A stretch of 64,000 nucleotides of DNA from Burkholderiales bacterium (lineage in GTDB: Bacteria > Pseudomonadota > Gammaproteobacteria > Burkholderiales > Ga0077523): positions 88,884 to 152,883 of the forward strand of contig JALHMS010000012.1 in assembly GCA_022843925.1 (NCBI GenBank), written 5' to 3'. Positions 19,465 through 29,138 of the stretch are shown in pieces. How positions within the stretch are numbered: the first letter of the stretch is position 1; every line of letters begins with the position of its first letter. The notes under the pieces are model-generated. The model was given only the letters and a program-made list of their open reading frames with translations. It was not told the DNA's origin and did no database searches. A program made the translations under genes and the position numbers.

Positions 19465-20721
19465 CTATGCCTTGCGTTCCAGCACTGCCGCGAAGAACCC
19501 GTCCGTCCCGTTCAGGTGGGGATACAGGCGTAGATGGGGCCCCGGGGCCTCGATCGCAACGCCGGCCCTCCTGAGGATAGCGGGTGCGTCGGCGATCTCC
19601 CAACCGGGATGGAGCGTGAGGAAGTCCTCGACAGCCCCTTCGTTCTCCGTGCGGAGCAGGCTGCAGGTGGCGTAGACGAGGCGGCCACCCACCTTGGGCA
19701 GCCGCGCGGCCGCATGGAGGATCGATGCCTGTTTCGCTCGCAGTTCGTCGATGGCGCCAGGCTTCATCCGCCATTTGATGTCGGGATTGCGGCGGAGCGT
19801 GCCCGTCCCGCTGCATGGGGCATCCACCAGCACCCGGTCGATCTTGCCTGCGAGACGCTTCACCCGGACATCGCTTTCGGTGTCGATGAGTTGCGGATGC
19901 ACGTTCGAGAGCCCCGAGCGCTTGAGGCGCGGCTTGAACTGGGTCAGCCGGCGCTCGTTGGTGTCGAACGCATAGAGGCGTCCTTCCGAGCGCATGAGGG
20001 CGCCGAGCGCCAGCGTCTTGCCCCCGGCACCGGCGCAGAAGTCGACGACCATCTGACCGCGGCGGACATCCGTCAGGATCGAGACGAGCTGGCTGCCTTC
20101 GTCCTGCACCTCCACGTGCCCCGACGTGAAGAGTTCATGCCGTTCGAGCGCGGGCTTCTCGCGCAGCCGTACACCCATCGGGCTCAGTGCGCTCGGTGTC
20201 GCCTCCACGCCGCTCGCGGCCAGCGATGCGAGAACGTCCTCGCGGCGGGTGAGCAGCGTGTTCACGCGCAGATCGAGCGGTGCCGGTTCGAGCAGAGCGC
20301 GACCGAGCGCCGTCAGGTCGTCCGGGGCGAATTCCTGCACCATCAGGTCGAACAGCCAGTCCGGCAGGGACAGCTCGACGGCCGGCGGCAAGTCCTCCTT
20401 GTGCCCCTTCATCTGTTCGAGCCAGCCGGTCTCCTCCTTGGAGAGCATCGATTCGATGGAGCGCACCGCGCGACCCTGCTGCAACACCATCCAGGCGAGC
20501 ACCAGCTTGCGTGGCGCCTGATCGGGGGCCAGATGCTGAAGGCGCCGGAGATGACGCAGGATGCCGAATGCAGTGTCCGCGACGAGCGCACGGTCGCGGG
20601 CGCCGAGGTCCGGGTGCTCGCGGAACCATGCGCGCATCACGGCATCCGCCGGGTGTTCGAAACGTAGCAGCGCGCGCACGGCATCGGTGAGCGCGGTGAC
20701 CTGGGGGGCTCTGATATCCAA
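19465..20721 (-). CDS. RsmB-type rRNA (cytosine-C5) methyltransferase
   Basis: 418 residues. The SAM-binding FCAGAGGKTLAL, the catalytic motifs DAPCSGTGTLRRNPD and YATCSLLRTEN with both conserved cysteines, and an N-terminal NusB-like helical segment fit the NOL1/NOP2/Sun family that methylates cytosine in 16S rRNA. Whether the target is C967 (RsmB) or another cytosine cannot be told from sequence. It overlaps no neighbour and is followed by the MscS gene. Confidence 0.9.
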   Translation of the reverse strand: MDIRAPQVTALTDAVRALLRFEHPADAVMRAWFREHPDLGARDRALVADTAFGILRHLRRLQHLAPDQAPRKLVLAWMVLQQGRAVRSIESMLSKEETGWLEQMKGHKEDLPPAVELSLPDWLFDLMVQEFAPDDLTALGRALLEPAPLDLRVNTLLTRREDVLASLAASGVEATPSALSPMGVRLREKPALERHELFTSGHVEVQDEGSQLVSILTDVRRGQMVVDFCAGAGGKTLALGALMRSEGRLYAFDTNERRLTQFKPRLKRSGLSNVHPQLIDTESDVRVKRLAGKIDRVLVDAPCSGTGTLRRNPDIKWRMKPGAIDELRAKQASILHAAARLPKVGGRLVYATCSLLRTENEGAVEDFLTLHPGWEIADAPAILRRAGVAIEAPGPHLRLYPHLNGTDGFFAAVLERKA

Positions 20722-20744
20722 GAAAAACTCCGATGGCCGCGCAG

Positions 20745-20812
20745 GCGGCCGGGTCAGACCAGCGGCCGGAACCGACGCGCGGCCGGGACTATCAGGCGGC
20801 CGGGTCTACCGG
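20745..20812. repeat. 17-bp tandem repeat, four units
   Basis: GCGGCCGG begins at 20745, 20762, 20779 and 20796, an exact 17-base period, with more variable bases after each. The last unit includes the stop codon of the DUF3108 gene (20806-20808, minus strand). Confidence 0.75.
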
Positions 20813-21588
20813 CCATCGAACTGCAGCTTGGTCACGTTCGAATCGAACGCCGTGCCGTCCTTCTCGACGATTCGAACCCGCACCGGGAGATGATGATGGG
20901 CGATCGACAACCAGAATTCGAAACCGCGCTTGTCGTCGCCCCGCTGCACCTTCCTGTAATGAAGCGTATCCAGATCGCCGAGGGTGGACTTGATGCGCTC
21001 CCGGGCGACGAATGCGACTTCGTACTCGACCAGTCGGCGTCCATCGGTCACCTGCACCGTAAAACTTCCGGAGCGCGGAGGCTCCACGAAAACGAATGCA
21101 TACGTGAGGCTCGTCTGATCGATTGTGAATGGCGGCAGATCGACGGTTTTCCGATCGTCGCCTTCCTGCAGCGTGAGCTTTCTCGCATCCCAGTTGAAGG
21201 TCGCGATCTTCGCCGCCTTGCCCGTCCGCTCCTGGCGGTAGACCAGAGGCTGTATCCCCGACCCGCCCACGAGACCGCGACTTTCGCGCTTCTCGTCCAC
21301 GCGCTTGAGGAGTCGCGCGATGCCGGTCGTGCGGGCCTCGCTCACGACCCGGTAGGTGTCGCGGTCGTGCTCGAACACGTCGCGGCCCTCGCCCACCGCG
21401 ATCCCCCGCGCTTCCACGGAGATCGTCATCTCCACACGCATCGGCGCCGTCTGGACACGGGCGAGGGTCCGACCCGTGACGTTGACCGAGGGTGCCACCA
21501 CGGGCGCCTCCGGCGCAGTCTCGTCTTCGGAGGCAGCGGCCGTGCCCACCAGGAGCACGCTGAGCAGGGCGGTCGCCAGGGATCTCAT
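20806..21588 (-). CDS. Exported DUF3108 protein
   Basis: 260 residues with a signal peptide ([20 protein letters not shown]). The body is beta-rich with motifs such as RYREERTG-like VYRQERTGKAAK and a C-terminal FEFWLSIAHHHLPVRVR, matching DUF3108, a family of periplasmic proteins of unknown function often found after purN in betaproteobacteria. Its ATG overlaps the purN stop (ATGA), so the two are translated together. A 17-bp tandem repeat covers its last codons. Confidence 0.82.
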   Translation of the reverse strand: MRSLATALLSVLLVGTAAASEDETAPEAPVVAPSVNVTGRTLARVQTAPMRVEMTISVEARGIAVGEGRDVFEHDRDTYRVVSEARTTGIARLLKRVDEKRESRGLVGGSGIQPLVYRQERTGKAAKIATFNWDARKLTLQEGDDRKTVDLPPFTIDQTSLTYAFVFVEPPRSGSFTVQVTDGRRLVEYEVAFVARERIKSTLGDLDTLHYRKVQRGDDKRGFEFWLSIAHHHLPVRVRIVEKDGTAFDSNVTKLQFDGR

Positions 21589-22214
21589 GCGACCTCGGGC
21601 ACCCGGAGATTGCCGGCGTGATGCGGGGATCCCGCGAGGCCGACGCGCAGTCGGTCGACGCTGAGCCGGCCAGCCAGGTACCAGCGGACGGCGGCAGGCA
21701 GGAGTCGGTGTTCCTGAGCGAGCACGCGGGCGGCGAGGGAACCCTCGTCGTCGTCGTCCAGGACCGGGACGGCCGCCTGGGCGATGATCGGCCCGTGATC
21801 GAGTTCGGGCGTGACGAGGTGGACGGTGCAACCGTGGATCTTGCAACCGGCCTGGAGGGCGCGGCGATGCGTATCGAGACCGGTGAACGCCGGCAGCAGT
21901 GAAGGGTGGATGTTCATCAGGCGCCCGGCGTACCGGTTCACGAAGTCCACCCCGAGGATGCGCATGAAGCCGGCGAGGACGACGAGATCCGGCGCATGGT
22001 GGTCGATGCGGGTGGCGAGCGCTGCGTCGAAGCTGCCCCGGTCGGCGTAGAGGCGGTGGTCCACCGTTTCCGTGGCCACGCCTGCTTTGCGGGCGATCTC
22101 GAGACCTGCGGCTTCCGGTCGGTTGCTGATCACCGCGCTGAGCGGAACACCTGCGGCGATCAGCGCCTGCATGTTGCTGCCCCGCCCGGAGATCAGGACG
22201 ACGACCCGGCTCAT
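21585..22214 (-). CDS. purN: Phosphoribosylglycinamide formyltransferase
   Basis: Third step of purine synthesis: formylates GAR using 10-formyl-tetrahydrofolate. 209 residues from the ATG at 22214. Visible motifs are [11 protein letters not shown] (phosphate binding), [11 protein letters not shown] with the catalytic His and Asn, and [17 protein letters not shown] with the catalytic Asp. Its start overlaps the purM stop and its stop overlaps the next start (both ATGA). Confidence 0.97.
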   Translation of the reverse strand: MSRVVVLISGRGSNMQALIAAGVPLSAVISNRPEAAGLEIARKAGVATETVDHRLYADRGSFDAALATRIDHHAPDLVVLAGFMRILGVDFVNRYAGRLMNIHPSLLPAFTGLDTHRRALQAGCKIHGCTVHLVTPELDHGPIIAQAAVPVLDDDDEGSLAARVLAQEHRLLPAAVRWYLAGRLSVDRLRVGLAGSPHHAGNLRVPEVA

Positions 22215-23260
22215 GGGATCACGGTCTGGTGTTCGGAATCCCGGCGGGCGCGGACATGTCCCGCGACCCATGCCTGCTCACCTGCGCCGTTCAGATGGGC
22301 CACCGTGCGTTCCGCATCCGCTGCGGCGACGACGATCACCATCCCGATGCCGCAGTTGAAGACCCGGTGCATCTCGGCATCCGCGACGTTGCCCTGCGAC
22401 TGCAACCAGCGGAATACGGGGGGGAGGTCCCAGGAGTCGCCGCGGATCTCCGCCGTCACATTCTCCGGGAGCACGCGCGGCACGTTCTCGACGATGCCGC
22501 CGCCGGTGATGTGCGCGATGCCTTTCACGGGGACGCTGCGGATCAGGTCGAGGACGGGTTTCACGTAGATGCGGGTCGGAGCCATCAATGCCTGGCCCAA
22601 CGACCGCCCGTCGAAATCGGCTGACAGGTCCGTACCCGAGACTTCGACGATGCGGCGGACGAGCGAGTAGCCGTTGCTGTGCGGACCGCTCGAGGCAAGC
22701 GCCACGATGACGTCGCCGGGGGCGATCGCGCGGCCATCGATGATCGCCGAGCGCTCGACCGCGCCGACGGCGAACCCGGCGAGGTCGTACTCGCCGTCGG
22801 GATACATGCCGGGCATCTCCGCCGTCTCTCCACCGATCAGTGCGCAGCCGGCTTGCCGACAACCTTCCGCGATACCGCCGATCACGGCAGCCGCGGTGTC
22901 GACGTGCAGTCGGCCACAGGCGAAATAGTCGAGGAAGAACAACGGCTCGGCGCCTTGCACGAGGATGTCGTTCACGCTCATCGCGACGAGATCGATGCCA
23001 ACCGTGTCGTGCGCATTCAACTGGAAGGCGAGTTTCAGCTTCGTACCCACGCCGTCGGTGCCGGATACGAGCACCGGTTCGCGGTAGCGCTTCGGCACCT
23101 CGAACAGCGCACCGAAGCCGCCGATCCCGGCCAGGACGCCCTCGCGCATGGTGCTGCGCGCCAGCGGCTTGATGCGATCTACGAGGGCGTCGCCGGCATC
23201 GATGTCGACGCCGGCATCACGGTAGGACAATCCACCGCCGGGCGGTCGGGGCGTGCTCAT
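22211..23260 (-). CDS. purM: Phosphoribosylformylglycinamidine cyclo-ligase (AIR synthetase)
   Basis: Fifth step of purine synthesis, closing the imidazole ring with ATP. 349 residues from the ATG at 23260, the family's usual length. Motifs [23 protein letters not shown] and [13 protein letters not shown] are intact. The first gene of a purM-purN-DUF3108 unit with coupled starts; it diverges from hda, with about 85 bases between starts. Confidence 0.98.
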   Translation of the reverse strand: MSTPRPPGGGLSYRDAGVDIDAGDALVDRIKPLARSTMREGVLAGIGGFGALFEVPKRYREPVLVSGTDGVGTKLKLAFQLNAHDTVGIDLVAMSVNDILVQGAEPLFFLDYFACGRLHVDTAAAVIGGIAEGCRQAGCALIGGETAEMPGMYPDGEYDLAGFAVGAVERSAIIDGRAIAPGDVIVALASSGPHSNGYSLVRRIVEVSGTDLSADFDGRSLGQALMAPTRIYVKPVLDLIRSVPVKGIAHITGGGIVENVPRVLPENVTAEIRGDSWDLPPVFRWLQSQGNVADAEMHRVFNCGIGMVIVVAAADAERTVAHLNGAGEQAWVAGHVRARRDSEHQTVIP

Positions 23261-23332
23261 GGGGTCTGTGGCGGAGCGGGAGGAGGGGCGAGATTCTACC
23301 GGATGGGGCGGGGCCGACGGCGGGGGGATTTG

Positions 23333-23338
23333 TATAAT
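23333..23338 (+). promoter_or_regulatory. -10 box of the hda promoter
   Basis: TATAAT lies only 7 bases before the hda ATG, so the transcript may start at or next to the start codon. No clear -35 box or ribosome site is present. Confidence 0.45.
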
Positions 23339-23345
23339 CGCGCCG

Positions 23346-24035
23346 ATGAAGCAGCTCGCGCTCGGCCTCGTTGTCGAGGTCACCCTGGGCCTCGAGACGT
23401 CGGTGTCCGGCGGCAACGCGGAACTCGTCCACGCCCTGCAACGGATCGCCCTGCGGGACGCCGGCCCCCGTGCGGTCTTTCTCTGGGGCGCCCCTGGCTC
23501 CGGCCGGAGCCACTGGCTGTCGGCCTGTGCCGTCGACGCATTGATGGCGGGGCGGGATGTCATCCGGTTCAACCCGGCCGCCGATCCCTTCGCGGGTCCG
23601 GCTCTGCACCCGGATGCCGTCCTGCTGGCCGACGACGCCCATCTCCTTGACGATGCCGCGCAGGTGCGGCTCTTCGTCCGGTGGAACGAGGCCAAGGAGA
23701 ACGACGCCGCGATCGTCGTGACCGGCGATGCGCCGCCGGCGACACTCGCGGTGCGCGCCGACCTCGCGACGCGTCTGGGATGGGGGCTCGTCTACCAGGT
23801 GCAGACCCTCTCCGACGACGAGAAGGCCGAAGCCCTGATCCGCCACGCCCACGCCCGCGGCCTGCGCATGGGGGATGACGTGGCGTCGTACCTGATGAGC
23901 CACGGACGCCGTGATCTGCCGTCGCTGATCGCCGCCCTCGATGCCCTCGACCGCTCCTCGCTGGAGCAGCATCGCCCGCTCACCGTACCCCTGCTGCGCG
24001 AAGTGCTCCAGGCGCCGCCGGTTTCCCGATCCTGA
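23346..24035 (+). CDS. hda: Hda, DnaA-related replication regulator
   Basis: 229 residues from the ATG at 23346. AAA+ domain like DnaA domain III, with a Walker A variant [11 protein letters not shown] and Walker [10 protein letters not shown], and no DNA-binding domain. Hda with the DNA clamp stimulates ATP hydrolysis by DnaA, preventing repeat initiation. The canonical clamp-binding QL motif is seen near the N terminus as KQLALGL. Divergent from purM, as in many betaproteobacteria. Confidence 0.9.
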   Translation: MKQLALGLVVEVTLGLETSVSGGNAELVHALQRIALRDAGPRAVFLWGAPGSGRSHWLSACAVDALMAGRDVIRFNPAADPFAGPALHPDAVLLADDAHLLDDAAQVRLFVRWNEAKENDAAIVVTGDAPPATLAVRADLATRLGWGLVYQVQTLSDDEKAEALIRHAHARGLRMGDDVASYLMSHGRRDLPSLIAALDALDRSSLEQHRPLTVPLLREVLQAPPVSRS

Positions 24036-24052
24036 CCCCCGCTCTCCAAGGC

Positions 24053-24721
24053 ATGCCATTCATGAAACTCGCGCTTTTCGACCTCGACAACACCCTGCTC
24101 GCCGGAGACAGCGACTTCGAATGGGCGCAGTACCTCATCGAGCAGGGCGTGCTCGATCGCGAGGTCTACGAGGCCCGCAACCAGACCTTCTACGACCAGT
24201 ATCGCGCCGGGACGCTCGACATCCACGAGTTCCTCGATTTCCAGCTGAAGCCGCTCGCGCGCCATCCACGGGTGCAGCTCGATCGGTGGCGCGAGGATTA
24301 CTTCCGCCGGAAGATCCGCCCGATGATGACGCAGAAGGCGCGCGATCTCGTCGCCAGCCACGCGGCCGACGCCCGGGCCGTGGTCACGGCCACCAACAGC
24401 TACGTCACCCGCCCCATCGTGAGCGACTTCGGGATCGAGCACCTGGTGGCGACGGATCCCGAGGAACTTTCGACCGGCGAATTCACCGGCAAGGTGCGCG
24501 GACTGCCGGCCTTCCGCGAGGGCAAGGTGGCCCGCGTCGAAGCGTGGCTCGCGGACCTGCGTCTCGGCTGGTCTTCCTTCTCGGAGACCTGGTTCTACAG
24601 CGATTCCCTCAACGATCTCCCGCTCCTGTCGCGCGTCACCCACCCGGTGGCCGTCGACCCCGACGAGACGCTGAAGGAGCATGCGCTGGCGCAGGGATGG
24701 CCCATCATCAGCCTTCGCTGA
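24053..24721 (+). CDS. HAD-superfamily phosphatase (SerB-like, HAD-IB)
   Basis: 222 residues. HAD motif I FDLDNTLLAGDSD, motif II VTATNSY, and motif III YSDSLNDLPLL are intact. The helical cap and HAD-IB pattern resemble phosphoserine phosphatase relatives that act on small phosphate esters; the real substrate is unknown. Either ATG at 24053 or 24062 could be the start. It lies 17 bases after hda, an arrangement common in this group. Confidence 0.88.
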   Translation: MPFMKLALFDLDNTLLAGDSDFEWAQYLIEQGVLDREVYEARNQTFYDQYRAGTLDIHEFLDFQLKPLARHPRVQLDRWREDYFRRKIRPMMTQKARDLVASHAADARAVVTATNSYVTRPIVSDFGIEHLVATDPEELSTGEFTGKVRGLPAFREGKVARVEAWLADLRLGWSSFSETWFYSDSLNDLPLLSRVTHPVAVDPDETLKEHALAQGWPIISLR

Positions 24722-24748
24722 GCGCCGGGTCATGGCATTTCCCGCAGG

Positions 24749-24754
24749 TATAAT
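24749..24754 (+). promoter_or_regulatory. -10 box upstream of pcnB
   Basis: TATAAT followed by CCGGCGCC, 42 bases before the pcnB start. No convincing -35 box is visible. Confidence 0.4.
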
Positions 24755-24796
24755 CCGGCGCCTTCCAGACGCTGTCTTTCCGAGACCCTCCGCCGC

Positions 24797-26191
24797 ATGA
24801 TCCGAAAACTGCTCGACAAGGTGTTCTCCCGGGGCCGTCGTGGCCCGGCCGGAGGGCACCGCGGCGGTGGTGCGCCCGTGACCATCCCCAGTTCGAAGCA
24901 TGGGGTGACGAAGGATCGCATCAGCAGCAGTGCCCGGCGGGTCACCGAGACGCTCCAGAGTCACGGATACAAGGCCTACGTGGTGGGCGGCGCCGTGCGC
25001 GATCTCATGCTCGATCGGACACCGAAGGACTACGACGTCGCCACCGACGCCACGCCCGAACAGGTGTATGCGGTGTTCCGCCGGTCCCGCATCATCGGGC
25101 GGCGGTTCCGCCTCGTGCACGTCATGTTCGGCCAGGACACCATCGAGGTGTCGACCTTCCGCGCCAACCAGTCCGCGGGCGATGACGACCACAAGAAGGA
25201 CGAGCACGGCCGCCTCCTGCGCGACAACGTCTTCGGCAACCAGGAAGAGGATGCCGTCCGCCGCGACTTCACGGCCAACGCGCTCTACTACGACCCCGGC
25301 ACCGAGGAGATCATCGACTACTGCGGCGGCTACGATGACGTGAAGACCCGCACGCTGCGCATGATCGGGGACCCCAGCGTCCGCTACCGCGAGGATCCGG
25401 TCCGCATGCTCCGGGCGGTCCGGCTTGCGGCCAAGCTCGGTCTGACGATCGAACCGCAGACCGAAGCGCCGATCCGCGAGATGGCGCACCTGATGCAGAA
25501 CGTCCCGGCGGCGCGCCTCTTCGAGGAGATGCTGAAGCTGCTGCTCTCCGGCCACGCGGTGGCCTGCATCCAGCGCCTTCGCGCCCAGGGCTTGCACCAT
25601 GGTCTGCTGCCGATGCTCGACGTGATCCTAGAGCAGCCCATGGGCGAGCGGTTCGTGATGCTCGCGCTCCAGCGGACCGACGAGCGTATCCTCGACGAGA
25701 AGGGCGTCTCGCCCGGATTCCTCTTTGCCGCACTGCTCTGGCACGAAGTGCTCGCCACCTGGAATGCGGCCCAGGGGCGCGGCGTGCCTCCGGTGCCTGC
25801 GATGCACGAGGCGATGGATCAGGTGCTCACCACCCAGGCCGAGAAGATCTCCATTCCGCGGCGCTTCGGCGTCGACATGAAGGACATCTGGCTCCTCCAA
25901 TGGCGCTTCGAGCAGCGCTCGGGCAAGCGTCCGTATCGCGTGCTCGAGAGCCCGAAGTTCCGCGCCGGCTACGACTTCCTGCTTCTGCGATGTGAAAGCG
26001 GTGAGGTGGATGCCGAGGTGGGCGAGTGGTGGACGCGATTCCAGGACGTCCCGGAGTCCGAGCGCGAGGAGATGCTGCTTCCCGCCGACAAGGTCGGTGG
26101 TGCGAAGAAGCGCCGCCGCCGTCGCAAGCCACGCGGCGAGGACGGCTCCGACACGGCGGCGCCCGCACCAGCGTCGGGCGACGACGCGTGA
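24797..26191 (+). CDS. pcnB: Poly(A) polymerase I
   Basis: Adds poly(A) tails to RNA 3' ends, which promotes decay. 464 residues. The nucleotidyltransferase core has VVGGAVRDLML and the catalytic KDYDVATDA; the RRDFTANAL and RYREDPVRMLRAVR motifs follow. A basic stretch near the end (KKRRRRRKPRGED) separates it from the CCA-adding enzymes and matches PcnB. Its TGA overlaps the folK GTG (GTGA). Confidence 0.95.
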   Translation: MIRKLLDKVFSRGRRGPAGGHRGGGAPVTIPSSKHGVTKDRISSSARRVTETLQSHGYKAYVVGGAVRDLMLDRTPKDYDVATDATPEQVYAVFRRSRIIGRRFRLVHVMFGQDTIEVSTFRANQSAGDDDHKKDEHGRLLRDNVFGNQEEDAVRRDFTANALYYDPGTEEIIDYCGGYDDVKTRTLRMIGDPSVRYREDPVRMLRAVRLAAKLGLTIEPQTEAPIREMAHLMQNVPAARLFEEMLKLLLSGHAVACIQRLRAQGLHHGLLPMLDVILEQPMGERFVMLALQRTDERILDEKGVSPGFLFAALLWHEVLATWNAAQGRGVPPVPAMHEAMDQVLTTQAEKISIPRRFGVDMKDIWLLQWRFEQRSGKRPYRVLESPKFRAGYDFLLLRCESGEVDAEVGEWWTRFQDVPESEREEMLLPADKVGGAKKRRRRRKPRGEDGSDTAAPAPASGDDA

Positions 26192-26691
26192 CGGTTGCCG
26201 TGGCGGCTTACGTCGGTCTCGGATCCAACCTCCAATCGCCGCGTCGGCAGATCGCCTCGGCGTTGGCCGCTCTCGGCGCCTTGCCCGGCACGTCCGTGCA
26301 GTGTTGTTCATCCCTCTATCGGACCGCGCCGGTGGGCTATGCGGGACAACCCGATTTCGTGAATGCCGTGGCGTGTCTGCACACCGCGCTCGGGCCACGG
26401 CAACTCCTGGACGCGTTGCTCGAGATCGAGCGCGAGCACGGTCGCACCCGCTCCGTGCGGAATGGTCCGCGTACGCTCGATCTCGATCTGCTGCTCCACG
26501 GCGATGTCCGGCTCGACGAGCCCGGACTCCAGGTCCCCCATCCCCGCCTGGCCGAGCGCGCGTTCGTTCTCGTGCCGTTGGCGGAGATCGCGCCGGCACT
26601 CGTCCTGCCGGACGGGGGGGCCGTGTCCGTACTCGCCCCCGCGCTTGCCGGAACCCAGCGTATCGAGAGGATCGACGATGCAGTGGCCTGA
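26188..26691 (+). CDS. folK: 2-amino-4-hydroxy-6-hydroxymethyldihydropteridine pyrophosphokinase
   Basis: Folate synthesis: transfers pyrophosphate from ATP to the pterin alcohol. 167 residues from the GTG that overlaps the pcnB stop. Motifs YVGLGSNLQSP, SSLYRTAPVGY, and RNGPRTLDLDLLL are typical of HPPK. The ORF upstream of this start reads through pcnB in another frame and is not real. It overlaps the next gene by 14 bases. Confidence 0.96.
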   Translation: MTVAVAAYVGLGSNLQSPRRQIASALAALGALPGTSVQCCSSLYRTAPVGYAGQPDFVNAVACLHTALGPRQLLDALLEIEREHGRTRSVRNGPRTLDLDLLLHGDVRLDEPGLQVPHPRLAERAFVLVPLAEIAPALVLPDGGAVSVLAPALAGTQRIERIDDAVA

Positions 26692-27322
26692 ACGGCTCCG
26701 GTATGTGGCGGTGGAGGGTCCGATCGGGGTGGGAAAGACGAGCCTCGCGCGCCTGCTCGCCACCCATCTCGAGTGCGAACTGCTCCTCGAAGATCCGGGC
26801 GCGAATCCTTTCCTCGCGAGCTTCTACGACGAGCCGGAACGGCACGCGCTGGCGACCCAGCTCTTCTTCCTGTTCCAGCGCATCGATCAGGTTCGACAGG
26901 TCCAGCAGGGCGACCTGTTCCGATCCACGACCGTGGCCGATTTCTTCTTCGCAAAGGACCCGCTGTTCGCGCAGCTCACGTTGTCCGACGGCGAGTTCGC
27001 GCTCTACCGGAAGATCCATGACCACCTCGCGCCGCAGGCGCCGGTGCCCGATCTGGTGATCTATCTCCAGGCATCGCCGCGCGTCCTGGTCGAGCGGGTG
27101 CGCCGTCGCGGCATCGGGTACGAACGCGGTGTCACGGAAGCCTATCTCTCCAAGCTCTCCGAGGCCTACACCCGCTTCTTCCACGAATACGATGCCGGCC
27201 CCGTTCTCGTGGTGAACAGCGAGCGCCTGAACTTTGTTGATCGCCCCGAAGACTTTCGGTTATTGTTGCGCCGCATCACGGAGATGCGGGGCACACGCGA
27301 GTTTTTCAGCCTCGGACCTTGA
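26678..27322 (+). CDS. Deoxynucleoside kinase family protein
   Basis: 214 residues from the ATG at 26678. P-loop VEGPIGVGKTSLAR, a lid-type sequence RVRRRGIGYERG, and a substrate segment DFFFAKDPLF resemble deoxyadenosine/deoxyguanosine kinases. It would phosphorylate a deoxynucleoside with ATP; specificity is not clear. The pcnB-folK-kinase-panB-panC order is conserved across proteobacteria. Seventy bases separate it from panB. Confidence 0.9.
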   Translation: MQWPERLRYVAVEGPIGVGKTSLARLLATHLECELLLEDPGANPFLASFYDEPERHALATQLFFLFQRIDQVRQVQQGDLFRSTTVADFFFAKDPLFAQLTLSDGEFALYRKIHDHLAPQAPVPDLVIYLQASPRVLVERVRRRGIGYERGVTEAYLSKLSEAYTRFFHEYDAGPVLVVNSERLNFVDRPEDFRLLLRRITEMRGTREFFSLGP

Positions 27323-27391
27323 TCCGGCGCGGGCGGCATTGGACCGTTCGCGAACCGTCATCCGCTCCCGTGACACACGGAGGTTTCACAG

Positions 27392-28183
27392 ATGCGCATC
27401 GGTCTTTCGCAATTGCAGTCCCTGCATGCCGCCGGCGAGAAGATCGCCATGATCTGCTGTTACGACTCGGCGATGGCCATCCTCGCCGAGGATGCCGGTG
27501 CGGAGATCATCCTCGTCGGTGACTCCCTCGGCATGCTGGTGCAGGGACACGATTCCACGCTGCCCGTTTCCCTCGATCACGCCGTGTACCACACGACCTG
27601 TGTCGCCCGCGGAACCAGGAAGGCCGTGGTCCTCGGAGACCTCCCGTTCGGCAGCTATCAGGTGAGCCCCGAACAGGCATTCGAGAGCGGTGCGAAGCTC
27701 ATGGCCGCCGGCGCGACGATGGTGAAGCTCGAGGGTGGTGCCGCAATGGCGCCCGCGGTCGAGTTCATGGCGAGCCGCGGCATCCCGGTCTGCGGTCACC
27801 TCGGTCTCACTCCGCAGTCGGTGTTCACGCTGGGTGGCTTCAAGGTCCAGGGCAAGACCGAGGATGCCGCGAAGCGCGTCATCGACGACGCGAAGGCGCT
27901 CGAGCGCTCGGGTGCCTGCATGATCGTCCTGGAGGCCGTACCCGCCGAGGTCGGGCGCCAGATGCAGGAAGCGCTGTCGATCCCGGTCATCGGCATCGGT
28001 GCCGGTCCGCACGTCGCCGGCCAGATCCTGCTGATGTACGACATGCTAGACATCTATCGCGGCCGCAAGGCGAAGTTCGTGAAGAACTTCATGGTCGGGG
28101 CGCCTTCCATCTTCGCGGCGCTCGAGACCTACGTGAAGGAAGTGAAGTCAGGCGCCTTCCCGAGCCCCGAGTACTGCTACTGA
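27392..28183 (+). CDS. panB: 3-methyl-2-oxobutanoate hydroxymethyltransferase
   Basis: First step of pantothenate synthesis, making ketopantoate. 263 residues, usual length. Motifs ICCYDSAMA, LVGDSLGMLVQGHDSTLPVSL (metal-binding Asp), GHLGLTPQSV and IGIGAGPHVAGQILLMYD are intact. A GGAGG site precedes the ATG. panC follows after 22 bases. Confidence 0.98.
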   Translation: MRIGLSQLQSLHAAGEKIAMICCYDSAMAILAEDAGAEIILVGDSLGMLVQGHDSTLPVSLDHAVYHTTCVARGTRKAVVLGDLPFGSYQVSPEQAFESGAKLMAAGATMVKLEGGAAMAPAVEFMASRGIPVCGHLGLTPQSVFTLGGFKVQGKTEDAAKRVIDDAKALERSGACMIVLEAVPAEVGRQMQEALSIPVIGIGAGPHVAGQILLMYDMLDIYRGRKAKFVKNFMVGAPSIFAALETYVKEVKSGAFPSPEYCY

Positions 28184-28205
28184 TCGCCCTCGGGCAAGGC
28201 TGCCG

Positions 28206-29042
28206 ATGGAAATCATCCGGACCGTCGCCGAGTTGCGCGACCGGCTTGCGCGCGAGCCCAACGTCGGTTGCGTGCCCACCATGGGCAACATCCACGACGG
28301 ACACCTGAGTCTGGTGCGCCTCGGACTCACGCACTCGCCCTTCGTGGTCACGACGATCTTCGTGAACCGTCTCCAGTTCGGCCAGGGTGAGGATTTCGAG
28401 AGCTACCCGCGCACGTTCGAGGACGACTGCGCGAAGCTGGAGGCGGCGGGATGCGCGCTCGTCTTCCACCCCGACGAGCGCGAGATGTATCCCGAGCCGC
28501 AGGTGTTCTCGGTGGATCCCCCACCGGTCGCCAACAAGCTCGAAGGGCGCTTCCGTCCCGGGCACTTCCGCGGCATGGCGACCGTCGTCCTCAAGCTCTT
28601 CAACATCGTGCAGCCGAAGAGCGCGGTGTTCGGCAAGAAGGATTACCAGCAGATCCACATCGTCCGGCACATGGTCGACCAACTCGCCCTGCCGGTGCGC
28701 ATCGTGGCTGCGGAGACCTATCGCGCCGACGACGGTCTCGCGCTGTCCTCACGCAACCGATATCTGTCGCCGACCGAACGGGCCGAGGCCGCCAGGCTGC
28801 ACGAGGCCTTGCAGCAGGTGCGCGTTGCGGTGGAGGGTGGCGATCGGAACTTCGAGGCGTTGGAGTTCGCGGCCGATGCCCTGCTCGCCCGGCATGGGTG
28901 GCACGTCGACTACGTGGTGGTGCGCAGCCGACGTACGCTCACCCAGCCTGGCCCGGACGAGCGCGATCTCGTCGTGCTGGGGGCGGCGAAGCTCGGCAAG
29001 ACGCGCCTCATCGACAATCTCGAGATCACTGCGCCGGCCTGA
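28206..29042 (+). CDS. panC: Pantothenate synthetase
   Basis: Joins pantoate and beta-alanine using ATP. 278 residues. HIGH-like PTMGNIHDGHLSL, the pantoate-binding region VFHPDEREMYP, FGKKDYQQ and the KMSKS-like SSRNRYLS segment match the family. The metabolic partner of panB directly upstream. Confidence 0.98.
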   Translation: MEIIRTVAELRDRLAREPNVGCVPTMGNIHDGHLSLVRLGLTHSPFVVTTIFVNRLQFGQGEDFESYPRTFEDDCAKLEAAGCALVFHPDEREMYPEPQVFSVDPPPVANKLEGRFRPGHFRGMATVVLKLFNIVQPKSAVFGKKDYQQIHIVRHMVDQLALPVRIVAAETYRADDGLALSSRNRYLSPTERAEAARLHEALQQVRVAVEGGDRNFEALEFAADALLARHGWHVDYVVVRSRRTLTQPGPDERDLVVLGAAKLGKTRLIDNLEITAPA

Positions 29043-29072
29043 CGACTGTCGGTCCGGAGCGGGCTGCACAAA

Positions 29073-29104
29073 GACGAAGGGCACCCCGAGGGGTGCCCTT
29101 CGTC
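29073..29104. terminator. Hairpin terminator between panC and the PEP-CTERM gene
   Basis: A 14-15 base inverted repeat (GACGAAGGGCACCCC and its complement) around GAG, between two convergent genes. It lacks a long T-run, so termination is probable rather than certain. Confidence 0.7.
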
Positions 29105-29138
29105 ATGTCCGGGGGCCGTGCGTCGCCGATGCTCCCGT

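Noticed and set aside
27323..27391. Riboswitch upstream of panB
   Set aside because: Too short, and no conserved structure could be recognised.
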